47,866 bases of DNA from Bacillota bacterium (GCA_023433615.1 JAEZCJ010000190.1:1-47866), one strand, 5' to 3'. Numbered from the stretch's first letter, positions 1 through 8,759 are shown. Notes: generated by a model not told the origin, from the letters alone. Program-made: numbers and translations.

Positions 1-185
1 CGCCTTCGTTTCGCCATTCGTCCGACGTTCCTGCAATCGAGTGCGGTTTTCCGCCTTCGTTTCGCCATTCGTCCGACGTTCCTGCTATCGAGTGCGGTTT
101 TCCGCCTTCGTTTTGCCATTCGTCCGACGTTCCTGCAATCGAGTGCGGTTTTTCGCCTTCGTTTCGCCAATCAACCGCTGTTCAT
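1..185 (+). repeat. 51-bp tandem repeat array 1 (truncated by window edge)
   Basis: Three near-identical 51-bp units start at 1, 52 and 103, and a fourth at 154 decays after about 30 bases. Each unit holds the 12-base box GAGTGCGGTTTT. Units differ by single bases (for example tgcaat/tgctat, tttcgcc/ttttgcc). The period is 17 codons, so several frames stay open, but no start site or Shine-Dalgarno supports a gene. The array lies just beyond the 3' end of the penicillin-binding protein gene. Read in that gene's direction the box is AAAACCGCACTC, the same orientation as in array 2 at 44481. The left end is outside the window. Confidence 0.9.
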
Positions 186-285
186 ACCAACGTATGCGAC
201 AGCCATTTGACAGCCGATCGACAACTCGATTACCCCTGCCTCGTCTGCATCGCGCGTTCTTGCAATCGGGTCTTCGGCAGCGCCG

Positions 286-2493
286 TTAATCCTCTTCGGT
301 CCTTGCTGCCTCGGTCCCCGTTGCCCCGGCCCCTGTAACCGTCGCCGTGCCGGCTCCTGCCGCAGTGCCAGCATCCGCGCCGGCATTGCGGCCCGTCTGC
401 GAATGATTCGGAGTCGCATCCTGCTGGATCTCCGAGCCGCCTTCCGTGCCGCTCTGGCTAAGCGGCGGCGTCTGCACCACGGGTTTGCGCGGCGTGCCGG
501 TCAAGCCGATATGCTCATCATAGGCATCGAAGATTTTGCGGGCGATCGGCGCAGCTGCGCGTCCGCCGTAGCCGCCTTCGGGCACGACGACCGCTACCGC
601 GAGCTTCGGCTTGTCGGCCGGCGCATAGGCGATGAATACCGCGTTCTCCACGGGTTTCGGAAGACTGGTCTGCTGCTGCGATGTGCCGGTCTTCCGGCGG
701 AAGTCGTACGGAAAGCCGTCGAACCCTCTCACGCCGGACTTCATGCCGGTCTCGATTTCCCTCCAGTACTCATCCGGCAGATTCACCGTGTTGAGCACGA
801 CCGGCTCGAACGTCTGCTCGACTTGACCGGAAGGATCCACGATCCTCTCCACGAATTGCGGCTTCATCCGCTTCCCGCGGTTAGCGAGCGTGGAGACATA
901 CTGCGCAAGCTGCAGCACGGTATAGCGGCCCTGCTGCCCGAACGAGGCATAGATGAGCGCCGACTGCGCGCTGCCGTTCTCGGCCTCATGGAAGTAATCG
1001 ATAACGCCCTTCGTCTCGCCCGGAAGGCCGCTCTCGGTCGATACGCCGAGCCCGAACTGCTTCATGTAGCTGTCCCAGACATCCACGCCCTTGCTGCCTT
1101 TGTATTTCATGTACAGCGCGTTCCCGATCTTCTCCGCCATGAACGTGTTCGACGACTTCTCGATCGCCCTGGCAGGATCTAGCGAACCGTAGGCGTGACC
1201 GTCCGCGTTCCCGATCGACACGCGATGCGTTCCTTCGCGGCCGAAGTAGAATCTGCCCGAGTCGTGATACCTCGAACTCGTCGTAATCAAGCCTTCCGCC
1301 AAGCCGACCAGCACGGACAGCGGCTTCTGCGTCGAACCGAGCGGCACGAGCGAAGACGGATGCTTGTTTGCTTCCTTCTGCGACTCCCACTCTTGGTACA
1401 CCTGCGAGATCGTGCCGTTCTTCAGGCGAATCTGAACTTCCTTGTAGTTCGCAGGGCTGATCTGCCCGCCGCGCCAGACGTTCGGGTCATAATCCGGCAT
1501 GCTTGCCATAGCGACGACCTTGCCTGTGTCGACTTCGATCGCAACGGCATAACCCGCACGCACATAGGGCGCGCGGTCTCCGCTGGCCGCTGGTGCCGTG
1601 CGCAGGTATTCGATCTGATTCAGAATCGCCTGCTCGGTCGCGAGCTGCACGTTCCGATTGATCGTCAGGTACAGGTCGCTGCCCTTCTCCGGTTTCGTGA
1701 TCGTCGGCGGCCCGATGATCGTATCCTGGTTATTGATCGGATACGTCTTCACCCCGTTCTTGCCGCGCAGCACATCCTGATACATATATTCCAGCCCGTC
1801 CATGCCGACGTCCTCTTCGTCCAGGTACTTCAGCGTGGCATCCTTCGATTCCGCCTTCTTCTGGTAGAAGTCCTTCGTCGCCGCGGACGTGACGGCCGAG
1901 TCAAAATCCTTCAAATACCCGACCAACTGCACCGCTACCGTATTGTCGTCATAATTCCGTATGCTGTCTTCGACGATCTCTACATTGCGGAACTTGTTGC
2001 GGTTCTCCATGAAATAAGCGATTTCCCTCTTCGTGAGGTTAACCTTGATCACCCGCGGCGTGTACATGTTGTTCTGCTTGAACTTGATGTCCATCCGTCC
2101 TATGATTTCCTCGACGGTCATCGCCTCGCTGGGAGAGCCGTAAGTCGTGAACACTTCTTGGAGCGATTCCGCGATCTCCCGGGCTTCAGCTTCCTTGATG
2201 CTGGGCTCCATCGTAAAGTACAGCGACTGCGTAGCGGTCGAATAGGCGATCGCCTTGCCCGTCGCGTCGTAGATATTGCCGCGGATCGGCGGAATCTGCA
2301 CGGGACGGATGCCGCTCGTGAATTCCTTCTCCCTGAGCTGCGGCCCTTGCACGAACTGAAGGATTGCAAGTTGTACGATCAGCACGCTGAACAGGAAGAA
2401 CGTACTGAAGAAGAACAAGTTCAGCCGAAACGAAAAATGTCTCCGGTTCACGATCTGCCGCTTCTGTTCCTCTTCCGTTCGTTGACTCGTCAT
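286..2493 (-). CDS. Class B penicillin-binding protein (PBP2/PbpA-type transpeptidase)
   Basis: 735 aa D,D-transpeptidase that crosslinks peptidoglycan on the outer face of the membrane; class B PBPs work with SEDS glycosyltransferases in elongation or sporulation. There is one N-terminal membrane anchor (about residues 22-48), then a PBP dimerisation region opening with IPPIRGNIYD (67-76), then the transpeptidase domain with the active-site motif STQK (S387), SSN (447-449) and KTG (601-603). All three catalytic motifs are intact. The last ~65 residues are a low-complexity Ala/Gly/Thr tail that family members do not need. The ATG start is preceded by a strong GGGAGGGGG Shine-Dalgarno. The downstream side runs into repeat array 1. 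Which B. subtilis paralogue (PbpA or PbpH type) it matches cannot be settled by eye. Confidence 0.93.
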   Translation of the reverse strand: MTSQRTEEEQKRQIVNRRHFSFRLNLFFFSTFFLFSVLIVQLAILQFVQGPQLREKEFTSGIRPVQIPPIRGNIYDATGKAIAYSTATQSLYFTMEPSIKEAEAREIAESLQEVFTTYGSPSEAMTVEEIIGRMDIKFKQNNMYTPRVIKVNLTKREIAYFMENRNKFRNVEIVEDSIRNYDDNTVAVQLVGYLKDFDSAVTSAATKDFYQKKAESKDATLKYLDEEDVGMDGLEYMYQDVLRGKNGVKTYPINNQDTIIGPPTITKPEKGSDLYLTINRNVQLATEQAILNQIEYLRTAPAASGDRAPYVRAGYAVAIEVDTGKVVAMASMPDYDPNVWRGGQISPANYKEVQIRLKNGTISQVYQEWESQKEANKHPSSLVPLGSTQKPLSVLVGLAEGLITTSSRYHDSGRFYFGREGTHRVSIGNADGHAYGSLDPARAIEKSSNTFMAEKIGNALYMKYKGSKGVDVWDSYMKQFGLGVSTESGLPGETKGVIDYFHEAENGSAQSALIYASFGQQGRYTVLQLAQYVSTLANRGKRMKPQFVERIVDPSGQVEQTFEPVVLNTVNLPDEYWREIETGMKSGVRGFDGFPYDFRRKTGTSQQQTSLPKPVENAVFIAYAPADKPKLAVAVVVPEGGYGGRAAAPIARKIFDAYDEHIGLTGTPRKPVVQTPPLSQSGTEGGSEIQQDATPNHSQTGRNAGADAGTAAGAGTATVTGAGATGTEAARTEED

Positions 2494-2520
2494 CTCTCAC
2501 ACCCCCTCCCATCACGCACG

Positions 2521-2526
2521 ATTATA
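2521..2526 (-). promoter_or_regulatory. -10 box upstream of the PBP gene
   Basis: Reverse-strand TATAAT about 28 bp upstream of the PBP start codon. A convincing -35 at 17 bp is not visible (GAATCG at the right spacing). The PBP gene may also be read through from the transglutaminase gene, which ends 97 bp upstream in the same direction. Confidence 0.45.
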
Positions 2527-2590
2527 TGTTGTCCATTCATAGACGATTCAAGCGCCTGCTTGGTTGACACCCGACTGCCGATTCTGCGCT

Positions 2591-3736
2591 TCAAGCTTCG
2601 CGAATATGGGTCTTGTCGAACCCGATCGGATTGAACCAGTCGCCCGACGATGCCCAAGTCGCATCCAGCGGAATCCAAGCCCCGCTGTCCGCGAGGTGCA
2701 CCTCGTTCCAGGCATGCGGCCCGTAGCCGCCGCTGCCGTCCGCGCCGAGTCCGGTCACGACGCGCACGTCCAGGCCTGCCGTCCGCGCCATGACGGCGTA
2801 GAGCCGAGCGACGTCGATACAGACGCCCGTCCGCGTGCGGAACGTCTCCTCAGGCGTCTGTTCCTTCCATATGCCGAGCTCGGTATAGTCATTCGCTTTG
2901 TCCCAGTCGTATGCAATCCGCGTCCCGATCCAATCGTAGAGCGCACGGGCTTTCGCCTCGTCGCCTGCATGCGCCTTCGTAATGGTGAGCGCTGCCTCCC
3001 GTATGTCTTCCGGTACGTCGCGGTCGATAATCTCGTACTTGCGCTGCAAGATCCGTTTGAATTCGGCCTCGACTGCGCGAGTCAGTACAGGCCCCTGCTC
3101 CGCGATTACGCGGCCTGCAACAGGCTCGAGCAGGCGAGAAGAGGCTTCCTGGTACACGGGCGAAGAGGCAATGTTGGCCGCGTAAGGCGCCGCAGGCATC
3201 AGCGAAACATAAATGAACAGAACCGCCACGAATACAAGCGATCGGCCTGCTCCATGCGCAGCCCCGAGCAGCGCGCCGACCGTGCGGCTCGCGAACGTTC
3301 CGCCATGCCTGTCACGCTCGTGCGGACCGTTCATGCCGACCGTGAACCCGGCGAGCAGCGGAAGCACGAATACCCCGATCAGCCTGGACAGCGACCGGAT
3401 GACGAGATAGCCCAATAAGAATAACACGCCGAAGCGAAGCAGCGGGTAGTCCCGCAGACTGGTCGCGAACGTGTACCAGATCTGCTCCCAACCGTTCAAT
3501 TCGGCGTTCGGCAGCTCCAGGTTGCGGGACTGCAGCAGCAATTCCGCGGCAGGCGAGAGCCAGATCGCGATCCGGGCTGCCGCAATAAGCGAAATGATGA
3601 CCCATACGCCGTCCCAGATGAACGAGAAGAGGTGCTTAGCCGAGCCTGATGCGCCTCTCTTCATCCCTTGCAGCAGCGAATACGCAAGAATGAGGAGCAC
3701 GCATATCGCTACCGGTTCCGCATAAGCACCGCTCAT
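2591..3736 (-). CDS. Membrane protein with C-terminal transglutaminase-like domain
   Basis: About 381 aa. The N-terminal ~190 residues contain four or five hydrophobic segments resembling a CvpA-like membrane region. The C-terminal part is a transglutaminase-like cysteine protease fold with a visible triad: Cys about 306 (GVCIDVA), His about 341 (HAWNEV) and Asp about 358 (PLDATW). The active domain probably faces outward, where such domains act on wall peptides or proteins; the substrate is unknown. I prefer the ATG at 3736 because GGGGGGAG lies six bases before it; an in-frame TTG at 3751 would add five residues but destroys that site. The gene lies upstream of the PBP gene on the same strand, which suggests a wall-related role (inference). 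Confidence 0.85.
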   Translation of the reverse strand: MSGAYAEPVAICVLLILAYSLLQGMKRGASGSAKHLFSFIWDGVWVIISLIAAARIAIWLSPAAELLLQSRNLELPNAELNGWEQIWYTFATSLRDYPLLRFGVLFLLGYLVIRSLSRLIGVFVLPLLAGFTVGMNGPHERDRHGGTFASRTVGALLGAAHGAGRSLVFVAVLFIYVSLMPAAPYAANIASSPVYQEASSRLLEPVAGRVIAEQGPVLTRAVEAEFKRILQRKYEIIDRDVPEDIREAALTITKAHAGDEAKARALYDWIGTRIAYDWDKANDYTELGIWKEQTPEETFRTRTGVCIDVARLYAVMARTAGLDVRVVTGLGADGSGGYGPHAWNEVHLADSGAWIPLDATWASSGDWFNPIGFDKTHIREA

Positions 3737-3752
3737 CCCCGCTCCCCCCAAG

Positions 3753-3914
3753 GACCACTTGTGATTACGAAGTATAGCTTCGCAGATTACTCGACGTCGA
3801 ATCTTGAACGCTGGCGAAATTTAAGCGTATGCTTCCGATGTGCGTTTCCTACGGAAACGTTGGAGCTCCTCAATCCCTACCATCGTCCTACCTTCTCGGT
3901 ACTGACAAGTGGTC
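3753..3914. repeat. Intergenic inverted-repeat element, copy 1
   Basis: A 162-bp element bounded by a perfect 10-bp inverted repeat, GACCACTTGT (3753-3762) and ACAAGTGGTC (3905-3914). Inside are a small hairpin CGAAG-tatag-CTTCG (3768-3782), a stretch almost identical to copy 2 (from TACTCGACGTCGAATC through CTTGAACGCTGGCGAAA), a 7-bp hairpin CGTTTCC-tac-GGAAACG (3843-3859), and a second conserved block containing CTACCATCGTCC and ACCTTCTCGGT. No reading frame of note. It fills the whole gap between two genes and abuts the Shine-Dalgarno of the transglutaminase gene. The second copy is at 8850-8999. Confidence 0.85.
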
Positions 3915-3929
3915 TTTATTAAACTGCGA

Positions 3930-4403
3930 TCAGCCCTTGGTCTTCGCTTGCTCGATCAGACCCGCGATCGTGTCGTCGACCTTCCAAGTGCCGAGCGCCG
4001 CCCCGCGGAAGGATACTTCAACCTCCGCTGCGCCTAGCGTTCCCGTCAACTCCAGGTTCGCCGTCTTCACGGTGAAGGTACCGTCTCCGTTCGATGCGTA
4101 CGTGGCATCGGCCGCCTCGCCGACCATGGCATTGATCGCTTCCTTCTTCACGCTCTCCGCCACTTGAGCGCCGACCTCCGTACCGATCTGCTTCAGATTC
4201 TCGACGTTCAGATCCTCAAGCGTATAACCGCTGTATAGCAGCACGCCGATCACGATGGCAGCGACCAGCAGCCACTTGATTACGGTCTTCACGACGCGGA
4301 CGACGATGAACAACACGACGACTGCGATCGCCAAGATCAGCCAGTGCGCTTCGAAAAAGCTCTTCCAAGTCTCGATGTCATAGTTCATGATTTCGTTCAA
4401 CAT
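3930..4403 (-). CDS. Small membrane protein of unknown function
   Basis: 157 aa, not recognised as a named family. Residues about 20-62 form two closely spaced hydrophobic helices separated by a short basic stretch (RVVKTVIK). The C-terminal half is soluble, with a likely beta-rich segment of alternating charged and hydrophobic residues (ATYASNGDGTFTVKTANLEL). The start is well supported: GGGGGAG lies seven bases before the ATG, and a TATAAT-type promoter lies 47 bp upstream. It is followed by inverted-repeat element copy 1, then the transglutaminase and PBP genes on the same strand. It may belong to the same envelope-related transcription unit, but the element between them could separate it. 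Confidence 0.75.
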   Translation of the reverse strand: MLNEIMNYDIETWKSFFEAHWLILAIAVVVLFIVVRVVKTVIKWLLVAAIVIGVLLYSGYTLEDLNVENLKQIGTEVGAQVAESVKKEAINAMVGEAADATYASNGDGTFTVKTANLELTGTLGAAEVEVSFRGAALGTWKVDDTIAGLIEQAKTKG

Positions 4404-4449
4404 CTATATTCTCCCCCAATATCCGAACATCTGTATTCGATCAATCCCT

Positions 4450-4478
4450 ATTATACCTTATGGATCCAACCAGCGTAA
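4450..4478 (-). promoter_or_regulatory. Sigma-A-type promoter for the small membrane protein
   Basis: Reverse strand: -35 TTACGC (4473-4478), 17-bp spacer, -10 TATAAT (4450-4455), about 47 bp upstream of the ATG at 4403. Confidence 0.6.
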
Positions 4479-4558
4479 ACGTCCGCCTCCGCAAGACATA
4501 ACCCGTCCACCCCGGGCGTACAAGTAGTAAGAGAGATATTAGACAGGAGAGTGACCGC

Positions 4559-5746
4559 ATGAAAACAGCTGTATGGCTCTATCTATTCTCGTTCGTCGCC
4601 GTATTCGACCTCCATGCCCAATACCCGATCCTGACGCCTTTCGCCGTCTCGATCGGCGCGGCGCCATCCTTCATCGGGCTCATGATGGGCATGTACTCGA
4701 TTACGCATCTCCCGGGCAATCTGATCGCGGGCTATGGGATCGACCGCTACGGCAGCCGAATCTTCATCATGCTCAGCCTGCTGCTTGCTGGCGGCATCCT
4801 GCTGCTGCAGTCCCGCGTCACCGACCCGTGGCAGCTGCTCACGCTGCGATCGATCAGCGGCTTTGTGCTCGCCTTCCTGTCGCCGGCCTGCATGTCGCTC
4901 TTGGCGAAGCTGACGAACGACCAGGTGCAGCAAGGCAAGCTGATGGCCGGCAACGGCCTCGTCCACACCTTGGCCTCCGTCGTGTCCCCCGCTGCCGGGG
5001 CGCTGCTCGTCGCCCGGGTCGGCTTCGAGCAAGCGTTCTTCGCGCTCGGCTGGATTCTCGTCGGCACGGCGATATGCGCATTCGTCTTCATCCGAGACAA
5101 GCAGCCGTCCGATGACGATATCGCAATCCCGTCTCATGCGCACGGCCTCGCAGCAGAGCAAGCCGCAGACGCCCAGGCTGCTCTACCTGAGGTCAGACTG
5201 CCTTGGCTCGTCTACATTTTGCCGGTTGCAATGGCCTGCTCGCAAGGCATCCTGTCCTTTGAGCTGCCGCTGATCGCGCATGAAGGCAACGGCGTCCTGA
5301 CGACCGGCCTGTTGTTCTCGGCGATCAGCCTGGGCGGCCTGGTGACGCTCAGCCTGCTCTTCCTGAACCGTTTGTCGCCGTTTCTCCGGTCGTTGTGGGG
5401 CGCTTTTGCGCTTGCGCTTGCGTTCTTCGCCGTTGCGATTGAGCTCCCGCTTCCGCTTGCCTGGCTGCTGTTGTTCATCGGGATGGCCAAGGGCGTCATC
5501 TATCCCGCGCTGTCCTCCCTGCTCATTCAGCTGAGCGGCGGCAGCAAATACGGCCGAACGTTCTCCATTCTCTCCATCGCATTCTCGGTCGGCGCATTCC
5601 TCGGTCCGATGCTTGCCGGCCAAGTCCGGGATTATGTATCGCCTTATTTCATCGCGTTTGCCGTCCTCATGCTCGCCGTGCTCATTCTGCCCTTCACGAA
5701 CAATCGCCGGACGTCGACGCAGCTGCCGATTCTGCATCACGACTGA
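4559..5746 (+). CDS. MFS transporter
   Basis: 395 aa with about twelve hydrophobic segments in two halves joined by a charged cytoplasmic loop (around residues 183-215, rich in Asp, Ala and Gln). The loop after helix 2 carries GYGIDRYGSR, a form of the MFS motif A G-x-x-x-D-R-x-G-R/K-R, which supports a proton-driven carrier. Closest in feel to the drug/metabolite exporter MFS groups; the substrate cannot be read from sequence. The ATG is preceded by GACAGGAGAGTG. The gene stands alone: the preceding gene is divergent and the following toprim gene has its own promoter. Confidence 0.88.
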   Translation: MKTAVWLYLFSFVAVFDLHAQYPILTPFAVSIGAAPSFIGLMMGMYSITHLPGNLIAGYGIDRYGSRIFIMLSLLLAGGILLLQSRVTDPWQLLTLRSISGFVLAFLSPACMSLLAKLTNDQVQQGKLMAGNGLVHTLASVVSPAAGALLVARVGFEQAFFALGWILVGTAICAFVFIRDKQPSDDDIAIPSHAHGLAAEQAADAQAALPEVRLPWLVYILPVAMACSQGILSFELPLIAHEGNGVLTTGLLFSAISLGGLVTLSLLFLNRLSPFLRSLWGAFALALAFFAVAIELPLPLAWLLLFIGMAKGVIYPALSSLLIQLSGGSKYGRTFSILSIAFSVGAFLGPMLAGQVRDYVSPYFIAFAVLMLAVLILPFTNNRRTSTQLPILHHD

Positions 5747-5760
5747 TGCATCTTTAAGGA

Positions 5761-5789
5761 TTCGACATTTCCCGGGAAATGGGTACAAT
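5761..5789 (+). promoter_or_regulatory. Promoter with a 16-bp palindromic operator candidate in its spacer
   Basis: -35 TTCGAC (5761-5766), 17-bp spacer, -10 TACAAT (5784-5789). The perfect 16-bp palindrome CATTTCCCGGGAAATG (5766-5781) fills almost the entire spacer, where a bound protein would block RNA polymerase. It could instead be a weak terminator for the MFS gene, but no T-run follows it. Confidence 0.55.
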
Positions 5790-5812
5790 GATGGTAACAG
5801 GAGGGCTTCGAC

Positions 5813-6148
5813 ATGGACATCGCCATCATCGTGGAGGGCAAGAACGACCGCAGTCGGCTGCGAAGGCTGCTCACGGAGGACGTCGACATCCTGTGCACGT
5901 TCGGCACGCCGGGCGCGCTCCAGGTCGATAAATTGGCCAAGCAGGTCGGTCAGCGCGACGTGTACATTTTCACGGACAACGATGCCTCCGGCTCACGGAT
6001 TCGGGGCATTCTGCGCGACGTATTCCCGGATGCGGAGCATATCTATACGCGCAGAGGCTACCCGGGCGTAGAAGGGACGCCGGTGGAATATCTCGTGCAG
6101 CAGTTGGAAAAGGCCGGCCTCGGCGACTACCTCATCCAGGAAACTTGA
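5813..6148 (+). CDS. Small toprim-domain protein (YusF/RNase M5-like)
   Basis: 111 aa, essentially a bare toprim domain. The conserved glutamate is in VEGKND (E8) and the metal-binding pair in TDNDASG (D55, D57), both intact. Toprim domains bind Mg2+ and act in topoisomerases, primases, OLD nucleases and RNase M5; small stand-alone versions such as B. subtilis YusF are conserved but uncharacterised. AGGAGGG lies nine bases upstream of the ATG. The gene has its own promoter with a palindromic operator candidate and ends at a strong bidirectional terminator, so it is probably a single-gene unit. Nucleic-acid cleavage is inference from the fold. Confidence 0.85.
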   Translation: MDIAIIVEGKNDRSRLRRLLTEDVDILCTFGTPGALQVDKLAKQVGQRDVYIFTDNDASGSRIRGILRDVFPDAEHIYTRRGYPGVEGTPVEYLVQQLEKAGLGDYLIQET

Positions 6149-6157
6149 ATCAGACGC

Positions 6158-6191
6158 GAAGAAGGGACGCCGACCAGGACGTCCCTTCTTC
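6158..6191. terminator. Bidirectional terminator
   Basis: Perfect 12-bp inverted repeat GAAGAAGGGACG / CGTCCCTTCTTC with a 10-base loop, between the convergent toprim and AEC permease genes. Confidence 0.8.
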
Positions 6192-6216
6192 ATTGCGGCC
6201 GTCGACCCGGCCTACG

Positions 6217-7143
6217 TTATAGCTGCAGCAAATAGATGACCAGCGTAACCGTGAAGACGCTAAGCACGGTCGAAACGAATACGGCTTGCGAAGCGAACTC
6301 CGCTTCATTATCGAACTCGACCGCGAGCAGCACGCTGCTGAGCGAGGTCGGGACCGCCGAGGAGACGATAAGCGCGGCTGCCGTCAAGCCGTCGATGCCG
6401 AGCACGACGGTCACTAACCACGCGATTGCAGGACCTGCGGCGAGCCGAAGCGCCGTGGACAAGCCGACGTCGAGCAGCAGCGGCCGGCTGATCCGCCATT
6501 TCATGCTGCCGAGCTGCACCCCGAGCGTGATCAGCGCCGTGCCGATGAACGCATTGGATAGATAGCTGATCGGCGTTGCCGCGTAATCCGGAATCGGTAC
6601 GGAGAAGCTGCGCAGCACCAGAGCAAGCGGAATGACGTACAGCGAGGGCATCGACAAGATGACGCGCCGGATCGTTCGCCAATCGGCCTTGTGCGCATTC
6701 ACGTTATAGACGCCGTATGTATTCGGAAGCAGATTCTGCATCATCATGATCAACACCTGGATCGCCAGGGTGAACGGATTGCCTGCGAACGCCAGTTGGT
6801 TAAGCGGAATGCCGTAATTGGCGCTGTTGTAGAACAGCACGCTGTTGCGCATCGCCGCCCTTCGACCGCCGTCCATTCGCCTCACGCGAATCGCGATCTC
6901 GAGCAGGCCGTACTGCGCGGCCATGAAGATGCCGAAGAACAGCATGACCTGTCCGAAGATCGCCAGCGTAATCGGCGTCTCGTACAGCAGCTCGAACATG
7001 ATCGCCGGCGAGAAGAGATAGAAGTTCAGCTTCGAAAGCGTCTTGATATCCAAAGAAAAAGCCCGCTGCAGGATGACGCCGATCGCGATCATCACCGAAA
7101 GCGGGAGAATGTTGTTCGTTAGAATGTGAAAAAAAATGTCCAT
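6217..7143 (-). CDS. AEC (auxin efflux carrier) family permease
   Basis: 308 aa, about ten hydrophobic helices arranged as an inverted repeat, typical of the AEC family within the bile/arsenite/riboflavin transporter superfamily. Family-typical features include the N-terminal LPLSVMIAIGVILQRAF segment, an FYNSANYGIPL block after the third helix pair, and a C-terminal SSAVPTSLSSVLLAVEFDNEAEFASQ block. Bacterial members move small organic acids such as malate; the substrate here is unknown. The gene follows the SCO1 gene by 27 bp in the same direction and may be read from the ctaB promoter, although no functional link is evident. A Shine-Dalgarno-like GAGGAAAG lies somewhat far from the ATG. 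Confidence 0.88.
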   Translation of the reverse strand: MDIFFHILTNNILPLSVMIAIGVILQRAFSLDIKTLSKLNFYLFSPAIMFELLYETPITLAIFGQVMLFFGIFMAAQYGLLEIAIRVRRMDGGRRAAMRNSVLFYNSANYGIPLNQLAFAGNPFTLAIQVLIMMMQNLLPNTYGVYNVNAHKADWRTIRRVILSMPSLYVIPLALVLRSFSVPIPDYAATPISYLSNAFIGTALITLGVQLGSMKWRISRPLLLDVGLSTALRLAAGPAIAWLVTVVLGIDGLTAAALIVSSAVPTSLSSVLLAVEFDNEAEFASQAVFVSTVLSVFTVTLVIYLLQL

Positions 7144-7170
7144 GAGGTCTGTTCGCTTCTTTCCTCAGGT

Positions 7171-7788
7171 CTAGTCCAGCAAGCTGTCGATATCCTGCAG
7201 AATGCGCTCCGGCGTCAGCGTGTCGTCTCCCCCGCCGCGGATGCGGCTGCGGATGCGGCCGTCCTGGTCCACGACCGAGATGATATCCATATGGACAAGA
7301 TTCTCGGGGCTGCTGTTCAGGACGCCGAGATCGAAGCCGTTATTCGCGACATCCACGATCTGCTGCGCTTCGCCGCGCAGGAAGCTCCAGCCGGATTGGT
7401 CGGCGCCGTAGCCGTCCGCGTACTGCTTCATCAACGTAGGCGTATCGCGGTGCGGGTCGATCGAGATCCACTTGAATTCGACCTTCGAGCCGAAATCGCC
7501 GCGCTGCTTCAGCGTATCCTGCACTTCCCTCGCAATGACCGTCGTGGCGGGACATTCCTCCGGACAGTTCGCGAAGAAGAAGTACACGAGACGCACCTTG
7601 CCGTTCGAATCCGCGAACGACTCCTCTTCGCCGCTCAGATTCGTCAGCGTGAAATCACCGACTTCCTTGATAACGGGCAGCTTCTCTTTGCCGCCGAAAA
7701 TATTGTAAGCAAAGCTTAAGTAAATGGCCATTAGGACGACCAGCGCCATAAGCGCGATCTGGAATGCATATTTCTTCATGAATGTCAC
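7171..7788 (-). CDS. SCO1/SenC family copper chaperone
   Basis: 205 aa. An N-terminal membrane anchor (residues 8-30) precedes a thioredoxin-like SCO domain on the outer face. The copper ligands are visible: CPEEC (C75, C79) and His166 (VHMD). SCO proteins deliver copper to the CuA site of cytochrome c oxidase subunit II or reduce its cysteines. The GTG start at 7788 is chosen because GGGAGGG lies seven bases before it; the ATG three codons later would be too distant. Its neighbour ctaB, 27 bp upstream, makes haem O for the same oxidase, which supports an oxidase-assembly role. Confidence 0.93.
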   Translation of the reverse strand: MTFMKKYAFQIALMALVVLMAIYLSFAYNIFGGKEKLPVIKEVGDFTLTNLSGEEESFADSNGKVRLVYFFFANCPEECPATTVIAREVQDTLKQRGDFGSKVEFKWISIDPHRDTPTLMKQYADGYGADQSGWSFLRGEAQQIVDVANNGFDLGVLNSSPENLVHMDIISVVDQDGRIRSRIRGGGDDTLTPERILQDIDSLLD

Positions 7789-7815
7789 CGCGTTACCCTC
7801 CCTGCGTTGCTTACG

Positions 7816-8688
7816 TTACGGCAGCCATGCGCCGTTGCCCGTCGTATTCACGACCATCAGCAAGAAGACGACCATGAGATAATTGACGGATATCATAAAA
7901 TTCGCCTTCGCCCATTTCTCCGTATCTGCCGCCGAGAAGCCCCGCACCGTGTGCCAGCCCCATACTGCCGCTCCGATTACGGACACGATGAGGAAGATCA
8001 TGCCGGTGTAGTCGTACGTATACATGAAAATGCCTACGGGCAGCAGCAGCACGACGTACGGAATCATCTGCAGCTTCGTGCGCGGAATGCCCTTGACGAC
8101 CGGCAGCAGCGGGAATCCCGCCGCACGGTATTCTTCTACCCGCCTAATGGCAAGCGACCAGAAATGAGCCGGCTGCCACAGGAACAGCAGCGCGAACAGC
8201 AGCCATGCGCCGGCATCGATCGTCGGGTTCACCGCGCAATAGCCGATAACGGGCGGCATTGCGCCGGATACGCCGCCTACCGAAGTGCTCCATGTCGAGG
8301 ATCGCTTCAACCACATCGTATAAACCACGATATAGACGAACATGCCCAGCAGGCCAAGCAAGCCGCACAGCGTATTCACGAGCAGGAACAGCACCAGCTC
8401 GCCCGCGATACCGAGCGCAATTCCGTAACCCAGCACGATGCCCGGCGATAGACGGCCGGCCGGCAGCGCTCTCTCCTTCGTGCGGTCCATCTTCTGATCG
8501 AGCTCGCGATCCCAATAATTGTTGATCACGCACGATGACGCCATCGTAAGTGCGGACCCCAGCAGCATCCACAACAGCAGCACCCAGTCGATTTCCCACT
8601 TGGACGCTACCCAGAAGCCTCCGAAGGCCGCAATAAGATTCAAGCGAATGATCCGCGGTTTCGTTAACGTATATAGATCTTTTAGCAC
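7816..8688 (-). CDS. ctaB: Protohaem IX farnesyltransferase (haem O synthase)
   Basis: 290 aa UbiA-superfamily integral membrane prenyltransferase that adds a farnesyl group to haem B to give haem O, the precursor of haem A for aa3 oxidase. It opens with the family signature LKDLYTLTKPRI; the prenyl-diphosphate/Mg2+ site is NNYWDRELDQKMDRT (N57, D60, D64, D68), and there are about eight to nine membrane helices. Start is GTG with GGGAGG six bases upstream. A sigma-A-type promoter lies 72-100 bp upstream, and SCO1 follows directly, so the two are probably cotranscribed. Other oxidase genes (ctaA, ctaC-G) are not in the window. Confidence 0.96.
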   Translation of the reverse strand: MLKDLYTLTKPRIIRLNLIAAFGGFWVASKWEIDWVLLLWMLLGSALTMASSCVINNYWDRELDQKMDRTKERALPAGRLSPGIVLGYGIALGIAGELVLFLLVNTLCGLLGLLGMFVYIVVYTMWLKRSSTWSTSVGGVSGAMPPVIGYCAVNPTIDAGAWLLFALLFLWQPAHFWSLAIRRVEEYRAAGFPLLPVVKGIPRTKLQMIPYVVLLLPVGIFMYTYDYTGMIFLIVSVIGAAVWGWHTVRGFSAADTEKWAKANFMISVNYLMVVFLLMVVNTTGNGAWLP

Positions 8689-8759
8689 AGCGGTCCTCCC
8701 ACATTCAGGCGGCTGATTAGGCCATTGGCGATCTGCCCCAAGCCCCCGAATCGTAACTA

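Noticed and set aside
403..1182. Long forward-strand frames inside the PBP gene and similar antisense frames elsewhere
   Set aside because: High-GC shadow frames with Arg/Ala/His-rich composition, no ribosome sites, opposite to genes with clear family signatures.
5766..5781. Palindrome as a terminator of the MFS gene
   Set aside because: No T-run follows on either strand and it falls exactly in a promoter spacer, so an operator is more likely.
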